Assembly (NCBI GenBank): GCA_013415795.1
Contig: JAAEEL010000036.1
Coordinates: 1-22,007, forward strand
Reading direction: 5' to 3'
Source of the DNA: Methanocellales archaeon
Lineage (GTDB): Archaea > Halobacteriota > UBA148
DNA: 22,007 nucleotides
Below the pieces are notes generated by a model. That model did no database searches. It was not told the DNA's origin and saw only the letters and a list, made by a program, of their open reading frames with translations. Positions 8,084-13,115 of this stretch are shown here, in pieces; position 1 is the stretch's first letter; each line of letters opens with the position of its first letter. A program made the position numbers and the translations under genes.

Positions 8084-8743
8084 TCACCCAAAACTAAGAG
8101 CATCTTCTATTCTACCAAGCTCGTGCCCTGTTGTCTTTGATCCTATGACATATCCTTTCGAGTTTGCCAATAAAGCTGAACCAATCAATCCAGAACCGTG
8201 GTTTACGGTGCCTATGTCCACCGGCAAATCAAAAATATTTTCAAGAAACCCTATTTCTGATGTGGATGCTTTTGGATGTACCAAGACCCCTTTGTTCGTT
8301 GCAACAGCAGCCATTCCAACGGTTTTTAAGTTAGCAATCGTTCCTTTATATACATCCACTTTTAGCGTATTTTTTACTGTTTCTATCGCTTTTCTATCCA
8401 TAAACGGATGCACCAATGCTACATTATCATTTACCAAAATAAGATTACCAGCAGCGGTCATCTTACCGGGCAATCTGGCAACAGGGGCATATTTCTCTAT
8501 CATTGCGATTTCCTCTTTGAGAACATAAGGAGATGTTACAAAACCATGTGAGTTTCCAGCTATTAGAGAGCCCAATACGGAGCTCCCACCGATGAAAGTC
8601 CTGACAGATTCAACTCCTAAGGAATTACACGCATTTTGAACTGCCCTATTTGGGATATCCGGTGGTGATATTATTACCTCATCCGTGCTTTTGGCGAATA
8701 CCCCAATAAATGGATTTCCATTGAAGCTTAATCGCCTTAACAT
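8084..8743 (-). CDS. eif6: Translation initiation factor 6 (aIF6)
   Basis: Ribosome anti-association factor that binds the 50S subunit near L14e/L24e and blocks premature joining of the 30S. 219 residues forming the five-fold pseudo-symmetric fold. Family marks include NPFIGVFAKSTDE near the start, GGSSVLGSLIAGNSHG, NDNVALVHP, VGMAAVATNKGVLVHP and GSGLIGSALLANSKGYVIG, which are the repeated G.(L)..N..G elements. It sits nine bases after rpl31e and its TGA stop is part of the rpl18a SD region, matching the common archaeal L39e-L31e-aIF6-LX order. Confidence 0.97.
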   Translation of the reverse strand: MLRRLSFNGNPFIGVFAKSTDEVIISPPDIPNRAVQNACNSLGVESVRTFIGGSSVLGSLIAGNSHGFVTSPYVLKEEIAMIEKYAPVARLPGKMTAAGNLILVNDNVALVHPFMDRKAIETVKNTLKVDVYKGTIANLKTVGMAAVATNKGVLVHPKASTSEIGFLENIFDLPVDIGTVNHGSGLIGSALLANSKGYVIGSKTTGHELGRIEDALSFG

Positions 8744-8752
8744 GTGAATAGC

Positions 8753-9010
8753 CTATACAACTTCTGCTTCAACAACTCCGTCTTCGAACTTCATTGCTTT
8801 AATCCGAATCTTCGCTGGGGGTTTTTTGCTACCCCTCTCCCAGATAATCTCGTTTATCGACTTGTCCAAGTGGATTTTTTCTGGATCGGCTTTCATATGC
8901 TTTTCTAGATAGTTTCTGATCTCTTTAATCGATCTATTGCATCTTTGCCATCTTGGTACCCTTTTTACAGCCCTCAGGGGAATCGTATATATTTGTTCTC
9001 CGTCAACCAT
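8753..9010 (-). CDS. rpl31e: Ribosomal protein L31e
   Basis: 85-residue large-subunit protein located near the peptide exit tunnel, where SRP and other nascent-chain factors dock. Visible family features are YTIPLRAVKRVPRWQRCNRS near the N-terminus, the IRNYLEKHMKAD helix, and IIWERGSKKPPAKIRIKAMK. ATG 9010 follows a GGAG SD; the rpl39e stop is eight bases upstream. Its place beside srp54/ftsY fits its position at the tunnel exit, although that link is inference. Confidence 0.95.
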   Translation of the reverse strand: MVDGEQIYTIPLRAVKRVPRWQRCNRSIKEIRNYLEKHMKADPEKIHLDKSINEIIWERGSKKPPAKIRIKAMKFEDGVVEAEVV

Positions 9011-9018
9011 GTTTTCTC

Positions 9019-9171
9019 CTAGATATTCAGGTCACTTCGCCTCCAATGCCTCCTTTTTGGATGCGTCGTAACAGCCCTGTTTGTTTTCATTATAACCCAT
9101 ACAGGAACCCTTCTATTTTGATTGGTCGCTTTCGACAACCTAATCTTCCTACCTTTTGTCTTCTTACTCAA
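9019..9171 (-). CDS. rpl39e: Ribosomal protein L39e
   Basis: Very small basic protein (50 residues) lining the exit tunnel of the large subunit. The sequence runs SKKTKGRKIRLSKATNQNRR, then VPVWVIMKTNRAVTTHPKRR and HWRRSDLNI, matching the family's QNRRVPxWVxxKTNR and HPKRRxWRR signature. The TTG at 9171 gives the family N-terminus and is preceded by AGGTGA five bases away. A GTG at 9180 would add three residues but lies within that SD. It is the first gene after the PP-loop ATPase and 8 bases before rpl31e. Confidence 0.92.
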   Translation of the reverse strand: MSKKTKGRKIRLSKATNQNRRVPVWVIMKTNRAVTTHPKRRHWRRSDLNI

Positions 9172-9199
9172 CTTCCTCACCTAAAGACGTTTTGACCAT

Positions 9200-9208
9200 C
9201 TTTAAATC
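9200..9208 (-). promoter_or_regulatory. Possible TATA box for an internal promoter before rpl39e
   Basis: Minus strand GATTTAAAG lies in the 46-base space between the PP-loop gene stop and rpl39e, preceded by AAACCCCAA. A start about 25 bases downstream would give a very short leader for rpl39e. It could add transcription of the ribosomal genes independent of rps19e. Weak, based on composition and spacing. Confidence 0.3.
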
Positions 9209-9217
9209 TTGGGGTTT

Positions 9218-9829
9218 TCAAGATGTTTTACTCTCCCTCATTTTAATTACCCTAGAATGAGTATGATCTCGTGGAAATATTCTTAGCACTTTATCCTCTC
9301 CATATAGGTTTTTTATTTCTTCCCTAAGCTCGAATTCATACTCGGCACCAATCATTAAATCGCCTTTCTTTTCCTCAATCTCGAAATACATGTCCACTAA
9401 TACATTAATAGTTTTTCTACCATATCCTTCCAAAGGACGTATATATTGGATATTAAACCTACTTTCAATGCTCATTACTTCAGATGTGCTTAGAACTGGT
9501 GTCCTGTCATCACGCCTAACTCCATCTGCGATCGTTTTTATATCGGGAAGGCTTGCCAAGTACTCCAATGCATGCCAATGTATAAACTTGATCCCGTTCT
9601 TCGGAAACCCTTCATTTACTATTAAACGCGTCGCATCTTGAAGTATTTGGGGGTCCAATTTTAAGACTTTATGTGGAAATCCAAGTTCATTCGCAACCGA
9701 ACGAGCAATATGCCATGTAGGAAGAGTGCCGAAGTTACACGTGACCAACTCAACATCAAAGAATTGCCCAAGCATAATTGCTGCAAGCGAACTATCTTTT
9801 CCGCCGCTGAACAAAACTGAAACTTTCAT
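9218..9829 (-). CDS. PP-loop ATPase (asparagine-synthase-like), function unknown
   Basis: 203-residue N-type ATP pyrophosphatase. SGGKDS at residues 8-13 is the PP-loop that binds ATP for adenylation of a substrate. Other marks are TIADGVRRDDRTP in the middle and RPLEGYGRKTINVL after it. No zinc-finger or ferredoxin-type cysteines typical of TtcA/TtuA tRNA thiolases are seen; the only cysteine is in VTCNFG. Related archaeal genes are often annotated as asparagine-synthase-like or 'alpha hydrolase'. It overlaps the PDCD5-like gene by ATGA and is embedded among ribosomal genes, so an RNA or translation-factor modification is plausible. Substrate unknown; this is inference. Confidence 0.85.
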   Translation of the reverse strand: MKVSVLFSGGKDSSLAAIMLGQFFDVELVTCNFGTLPTWHIARSVANELGFPHKVLKLDPQILQDATRLIVNEGFPKNGIKFIHWHALEYLASLPDIKTIADGVRRDDRTPVLSTSEVMSIESRFNIQYIRPLEGYGRKTINVLVDMYFEIEEKKGDLMIGAEYEFELREEIKNLYGEDKVLRIFPRDHTHSRVIKMRESKTS

Positions 9830-10161
9830 ATTCTTCTGATATTTATGTCCTTCTTCTTTGGCTGAAGCAGGAGGAGTATTCGTTTTAATTGATCATCATT
9901 GACCTGCTGGCGAATCTGACCACTCTGAACAAGTGCTATCAATTGAAGTTCAACTTGGTCTGCAAACGAGGGTCTTGTCGTTCTTACGCTATTTAACCTT
10001 TCGCGTGCCTTTGGAGTCAATATCGAACGCAGGATGCTCTGCTTTTTAGCTTGTAACTCCTCTTTTGCCGCTTCTTCTTGAGCTATTCTAATTTGCTCTT
10101 GCTTAAGTTCTTCTAGTTTTTTCCTCCTTATACCCTCTAATTCGTCATTCGTCATATACAT
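9826..10161 (-). CDS. PDCD5-family DNA-binding protein
   Basis: 111-residue basic helical protein of the archaeal/eukaryotic PDCD5 family; eukaryotic PDCD5 binds the chaperonin CCT and archaeal homologues bind DNA in vitro. It has a charged N-terminal helix (RRKKLEELKQEQIRIAQEEA), ILTPKARERLNSVRTTRP as the core signature, then VELQLIALVQSGQIRQQVND and a basic tail ending KKKDINIRRI. ATG 10161 shares its first base with the rps19e stop (TGATG); an in-frame ATG at 10155 is an alternative. Pairing with rps19e is widespread in archaea. Confidence 0.93.
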   Translation of the reverse strand: MYMTNDELEGIRRKKLEELKQEQIRIAQEEAAKEELQAKKQSILRSILTPKARERLNSVRTTRPSFADQVELQLIALVQSGQIRQQVNDDQLKRILLLLQPKKKDINIRRI

Positions 10162-10610
10162 CAATACTTTTCAAGGCCTGGAACCTCTTTTACGAGTTCT
10201 TTCTTAACTTCATTCGCGATGTTGTCTAGGAATGATTGTCCCTGAGGGGATATCACCCTACCGCCCTTCATCTTCCTAACATACCCTAATTTTTCCAATT
10301 GCTGGAGTTCCTCTCTTATAATGGATCCACTACCCTTCAAAAATCGCCCTGGTTTTGATCCTCGGTTCCCACTACCACCATAGAACGATCTGAGTCTTGA
10401 AACCCCGACTGGCCCATCTACATAAATACGTCGAAGTATTGACGCACACCTCACATACCACCAGTCTTCGCTTGAGGGCGGCATCTCCTTATGTACACCT
10501 GTTTTAACATATACTGACCAATCAGGGGGAGTTATTTTTTCTTCGTTTTTTAGCTGCTTTGCTGCTTTTTTTATAAGAGCAGAAGCAGGTACATCGTAAA
10601 TTGTCGTCAT
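10161..10610 (-). CDS. rps19e: Ribosomal protein S19e
   Basis: 149-residue small-subunit protein needed for 30S/40S head maturation. Typical features are YDVPASALIKKAAKQLK at the start, PDWSVYVKTGVHKEMPP, WWYVRCASILRRIYVDGPVG, the basic loop FYGGSGNRGSKPGRF, and a winged-helix C-terminus (LEKLGYVRK..GRVISPQGQSFLD). ATG 10610 is preceded by AGGTCA. It is the first gene of the long translation/targeting cluster, after a gene-poor 440-base stretch. Confidence 0.96.
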   Translation of the reverse strand: MTTIYDVPASALIKKAAKQLKNEEKITPPDWSVYVKTGVHKEMPPSSEDWWYVRCASILRRIYVDGPVGVSRLRSFYGGSGNRGSKPGRFLKGSGSIIREELQQLEKLGYVRKMKGGRVISPQGQSFLDNIANEVKKELVKEVPGLEKY

Positions 10611-10653
10611 CTTTGACCTCCATTGGAATGATAGCTGATTAATTTATCGCTTT

Positions 10654-10662
10654 CTTTTTAAA
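10654..10662 (-). promoter_or_regulatory. Probable TATA box for the rps19e cluster
   Basis: Minus strand TTTAAAAAG, about 48 bases before the rps19e ATG, which would give a leader of about 20 bases containing the AGGTCA SD. A second A/T stretch (ATAAATTAA, nearer the gene) is an alternative. By eye only. Confidence 0.4.
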
Positions 10663-10680
10663 TTATACGGTAGTAAACCT

Positions 10681-10770
10681 CTAAAACTTCCATAAATCAC
10701 CTGGTAGGATCTTACCTATCCCTGAGTTCAAATAGAAATCATAGGTTTCTCGTCTTAGTGCATCTTTCAT
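10681..10770 (-). CDS. Possible 29-residue protein, unrecognised
   Basis: ORF of 29 codons: it starts MKDALRRETYDFYL and ends NSGIGKILPGDLWKF. ATG 10770 is preceded three bases away by GGTGAT, as good as the SDs of the confirmed genes, and TTATAAA lies at 10800-10794. The composition is that of a real protein (charged N-terminus, then glycine/aromatic), not of a low-complexity spacer. It could be a small protein, a leader peptide for rps19e (which starts 70 bases downstream), or the remnant of a decayed gene. I do not recognise the family. Confidence 0.35.
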   Translation of the reverse strand: MKDALRRETYDFYLNSGIGKILPGDLWKF

Positions 10771-10944
10771 GATATCACCAAGAACTGACCAGGTTTATAA
10801 GAGGGGTTTACAATCACTACTAGTAATATCTTTGCATCAGTTCTGATTTTACGATCCAGTAAGAGCTTAAGATCTTAGAAATCATTATCGCAGGAGAATA
10901 GGTGCAATACTCAGTAAAGAGCCATTGAGTCGCCATAAATAGCT

Positions 10945-10979
10945 AAGATAGTGGCTAAGGAATGCCTTAGTATTATCTT
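10945..10979. repeat. Interrupted inverted repeat (hairpin)
   Basis: Outer arms AAGATA (10945-10950) and TATCTT (10974-10979) and inner arms CTAAGG (10955-10960) and CCTTAG (10965-10970) close on a four-base AATG loop, with GTGG opposing TAT as an internal loop. It is about 75 bases beyond the rnp4 stop. No T-run follows on the minus strand, so it may be a processing or stability element and not a classic terminator. Confidence 0.5.
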
Positions 10980-11052
10980 TGAAATCGTTTAAATCGAATA
11001 ATGCATAATAGAACATTTCTGTCTTACAAGCGATATATTTTTCTTCAATTCT

Positions 11053-11349
11053 TTAATCATATGGGTATCGCATCTGCTTCTCGCAAACGAGACATGTTAT
11101 GGCTACGTGTGTTCCGCGTAGTCTAACTCTTGCATTGTTACCAGGCATCAAATAAGAATAACAATGTCGACACATTCGTCTTTTTAGCCCCTTAGGAATC
11201 TTGACATTATGCCTCATGCCTATTTTTCTTGCCAAGTGAACATATCTATTGCTCCTATCAGGATGTTTATCAAACTCTTGGTCGGCTAATTCAAATAATC
11301 TTTCAATTCGTTGTCTTGCCATGTCTTGAAGCCAATCTTTTTTTCTCAT
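11053..11349 (-). CDS. rnp4: RNase P protein component 4 (Rpp21)
   Basis: Archaeal RNase P protein that pairs with Rpp29 and supports 5' maturation of tRNA. 98 residues from ATG 11349: helical N-terminal half (MRKKDWLQDMARQRIERLFELA), HLARKIGMRHNVKIPKGLKRR, then a zinc ribbon with C60, C63, C86 and C89, and a PYD end. Another ATG at 11355 adds two residues, and its A is the discriminator base of the tRNA-Gly gene. Reading further upstream would translate the tRNA itself, so longer versions are rejected. No SD is seen; after tRNA 3' cleavage the message would be almost leaderless. Confidence 0.93.
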   Translation of the reverse strand: MRKKDWLQDMARQRIERLFELADQEFDKHPDRSNRYVHLARKIGMRHNVKIPKGLKRRMCRHCYSYLMPGNNARVRLRGTHVAITCLVCEKQMRYPYD

Positions 11350-11354
11350 TTTCA

Positions 11355-11475
11355 TGCGCCGACCGGGATTTGAACCCGGGTCGTAGGCTATCTCCCACTT
11401 TCCCATCAACGATTTTACACGAAGCGGAAAAGGATTGTTGGAAGGCCCAAGTCATAACCACTAGACTATCGGCGC
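11355..11475 (-). tRNA. tRNA-Gly (UCC anticodon) with 49-base intron
   Basis: Exon 1 is 11475-11439 and exon 2 is 11389-11356 plus discriminator A at 11355; CCA is not encoded. Acceptor GCGCCGA pairs fully with TCGGCGC, the D stem is GTC/GAC, the T stem CCGGG/CCCGG closes the loop TTCAAAT, and the anticodon stem TGGGC pairs with GCCTA (one G-U). The loop holds TCC at positions 34-36, hence tRNA-Gly reading GGA and possibly other GGN codons. The intron lies between positions 37 and 38, the standard archaeal site. The 3' end abuts the start of rnp4. A TATA-like element lies about 34 bases upstream. Confidence 0.93.
11390..11438 (-). other. tRNA-Gly intron with canonical bulge-helix-bulge
   Basis: A 49-base intron. 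The 5' bulge is C36-A37^A, the 4-bp central helix pairs CTTC (positions 32-35) with GGAG near the intron end, and the 3' bulge is AT^A38; cuts after the second bulge base regenerate the anticodon loop CTTCCAA. Inside, CTTTTCC can pair with GGGAAAG (one G-U) around a ~21-base loop. This is the substrate form of archaeal splicing endonuclease EndA. The borders are deduced from pairing and not from RNA data. Confidence 0.88.
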
Positions 11476-11502
11476 TATTCAGCAACTTTCGTATTAACGA
11501 AC

Positions 11503-11516
11503 TCTTAATTAATATG
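11503..11516. promoter_or_regulatory. Shared A/T palindrome between tRNA-Gly and tsr3
   Basis: TTAATTAA (11505-11512) within a CATATTAATTAAG element (minus strand). Its centre is about 23 bases before the tsr3 ATG and about 34 bases before the tRNA 5' end, both suitable for TBP-dependent initiation. For tsr3 this implies a leaderless or nearly leaderless message. Confidence 0.5.
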
Positions 11517-11531
11517 CCTAAACGATAATAA

Positions 11532-12056
11532 ATGTTGACGATGACAAGGTATATCCATCTTCATGCTTATCATGCAGGTCAATGTGAACCGAAGAGATGT
11601 ACATCCTTAAAGCTTGTCCGATTTGGCTTGTTGAAGTTGCATAGAAAAGCGGAAAAACTGCCTTTTGGTTCAATATTACTTGATCCTTTGGCGAATAAAT
11701 CCTTATCTCCAGTTGATGAGAGCGGATTAAGATACGGCATAGTAGTGCTGGACTGCTCTTGGAAAGAAGTGGAGAAAGTATTTCCAGCACTCAGCGGAAA
11801 ACGTATGCTTCATAGGGCGCTACCATATCTTCTGGCTGCAAACCCTGTGAGCTATGGTAAACCATTTAAGCTGAGCAGCGTTGAAGCATTGGCTGCCGCT
11901 TTGTATATACTTAACCGAAAAATACAAGCAAGACAAATTCTAAGCAAGTTTGGCTGGGGGCTAAATTTTTTGGAGCTGAATCGAGCGCCATTAGAAGAAT
12001 ATTCGAAGGCAAAGAGTAGCGCAGAAGTGATTGGGATTCAGGAAGGTTATATGTGA
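11532..12056 (+). CDS. tsr3: Tsr3-type rRNA aminocarboxypropyltransferase (DUF367)
   Basis: SPOUT-fold enzyme that transfers the 3-amino-3-carboxypropyl group of SAM to a modified uridine in helix 31 of small-subunit rRNA. 174 residues. Signatures are CEPKRCTSLKL near the N-terminus (family DPKKCTGKKL), PLANKSLSPVD, VVLDCSWKEVEK, RMLHRALPYLLAANPVSYGK and LSSVEALAAALYI. ATG 11532 lies about 23 bases from the A/T palindrome and has no SD, which suits leaderless translation; ATG 11541 is an alternative. It is transcribed away from the tRNA/rnp4 unit, next to other RNA-maturation genes. Confidence 0.92.
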   Translation: MLTMTRYIHLHAYHAGQCEPKRCTSLKLVRFGLLKLHRKAEKLPFGSILLDPLANKSLSPVDESGLRYGIVVLDCSWKEVEKVFPALSGKRMLHRALPYLLAANPVSYGKPFKLSSVEALAAALYILNRKIQARQILSKFGWGLNFLELNRAPLEEYSKAKSSAEVIGIQEGYM

Positions 12057-12204
12057 TTTTAGACTTTCAATAGCACATAAGATACAAAATTACCCCAAAC
12101 CCTTAAATCATCCTGCTACAAAAGGCATGGACATCGTTAAGGTTAAGTGTTAATATTGAAGTTATAGTGACCGTTAAAATATCATACTTAATTGAGGTAT
12201 TATC

Positions 12205-12351
12205 ATGGCGAGATTTCCAGAGGCAGAGAAAAGAATTCTTAACTTAAAAATCTGTATGAAGTGTAATGCACGTAATCCTATTAGGGCGACAAGATGCAGA
12301 AAATGTGGTTATGAAGGATTGAGAATGAAGTCCAAGGAGAGTAAGAAGTGA
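12205..12351 (+). CDS. rpl40e: Ribosomal protein L40e
   Basis: 48-residue zinc-binding large-subunit protein; in eukaryotes it is made as a ubiquitin fusion, but here it stands alone. MARFPEAEKRILNLKICMKC is followed by NARNPIRATRCRKCGYEG, with zinc cysteines C17, C20, C31 and C34. ATG 12205 follows GAGGT by six bases. The GGGP synthase ATG comes one base after its stop. A/T-rich TATA-like elements lie near 12150-12158 and 12173-12183; the first would leave room for the SD in the leader. Confidence 0.95.
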   Translation: MARFPEAEKRILNLKICMKCNARNPIRATRCRKCGYEGLRMKSKESKK

Positions 12352-12352
12352 T

Positions 12353-13093
12353 ATGAATGTGGAAAAGCTTCTCACTGAAATCATCGAAAAAGACGGTGTA
12401 GCTCATCTGACATTGATCGACCCCGACTCTCAGACGGCAGAAAGGTCGGCAGAAATTGCTGCCGATGCCACCGTTGGAGGTACGGATGCGATTATGATCG
12501 GTGGCTCTGTGGGTGCTGGAGGCTCACAGCTTGACCAAGCGGTATTGGCGATAAAAGAGAGAACGGATTTGCCAACAATCCTCTTCCCAAGCGGAGTAAG
12601 CGGCCTCAGCAAACATGCAGATGCAGTTTTCTTTATGAGTTTATTGAACTCCAGAAACGTCATGTATATAACTACCCATCAGGCCCTAGGAGCGCCAATA
12701 ATTAAAAGATATGGATTGGAGCCGATACCAATGGCATATCTCCTAGTCTTTCCAGGAGGGACAGCTGCTTGGATAGGCGACGCTAAGCTGATACCCAGAG
12801 AAAAGCCAGAGTTGGCAGTTGCATACGCCCTAGCTGCCAAATATCTTGGGATGCGGTGGATATATCTGGAAGCGGGGTCTGGTGTAGAAAAGCCAGTTCC
12901 AACGTCTTTGATTAAATCAGTCAAAGAAGCGATTGGAGATACAAAGGTCATCGTGGGCGGTGGGATCAAAGATAGCGTTACTGCAAGGAAATGTGCCGAG
13001 TCAGGCGCAGACGCCATCGTCACAGGAACGGTTGTAGAAGAGGGTAACGTACAGCCCAAGATCAAGGAAATCGTCAGGGCGGTTAAGAAATAA
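12353..13093 (+). CDS. Geranylgeranylglyceryl phosphate synthase
   Basis: Joins sn-glycerol-1-phosphate and geranylgeranyl diphosphate, the first ether-bond step that defines archaeal membrane lipids. 246 residues, TIM-barrel of the PcrB/GGGPS family: TLIDPD at 20-25, ADATVGGTDAIMIGGS after it, FPSGVSGLS at 78-86, YLEAGSG at 171-177 (substrate site), and the phosphate-binding GGGI (202-205) and TGT (224-226). It follows rpl40e by one base with GTGAT near the start, so the lipid gene rides on a ribosomal-protein message, an order seen in other archaea. It converges on topA with 22 bases between stops. Confidence 0.93.
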   Translation: MNVEKLLTEIIEKDGVAHLTLIDPDSQTAERSAEIAADATVGGTDAIMIGGSVGAGGSQLDQAVLAIKERTDLPTILFPSGVSGLSKHADAVFFMSLLNSRNVMYITTHQALGAPIIKRYGLEPIPMAYLLVFPGGTAAWIGDAKLIPREKPELAVAYALAAKYLGMRWIYLEAGSGVEKPVPTSLIKSVKEAIGDTKVIVGGGIKDSVTARKCAESGADAIVTGTVVEEGNVQPKIKEIVRAVKK

Positions 13094-13115
13094 ATTTAAT
13101 TTATTATATTATTGT

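Larger units (their letters stand above)
10611..11052. other. 440-base gap between rnp4 and rps19e
   Basis: No full-length gene is found on either strand. The stretch holds the rps19e promoter region, a 29-codon ORF on the minus strand with an SD, and a 35-base imperfect hairpin near the rnp4 end. I looked for tRNA and C/D-box RNA signatures and found only isolated CTGA and partial TGATGA matches, which do not form a convincing sRNA. Its length is unusual beside genes that otherwise overlap or nearly touch. Confidence 0.6.

Noticed and set aside
10711..10735. GAGTTCAAATAG, resembling a tRNA T-loop
   Set aside because: The flanks do not pair as a five-base T stem and no acceptor or anticodon arm is found around it.
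10780..10920. Possible C/D-box sRNA between rnp4 and rps19e
   Set aside because: Single CTGA and imperfect TGATGA-like strings occur, but C, D', C' and D boxes do not appear in order with guide-sized spacing or a closing stem.
11350..11409. Rnp4 start upstream at 11409
   Set aside because: It would translate the second exon and intron end of the tRNA-Gly gene.
12679..13065. Long open frame on the minus strand inside the GGGP synthase gene
   Set aside because: Shadow frame of a strongly recognised gene; sequence has no domain character and no start signals.
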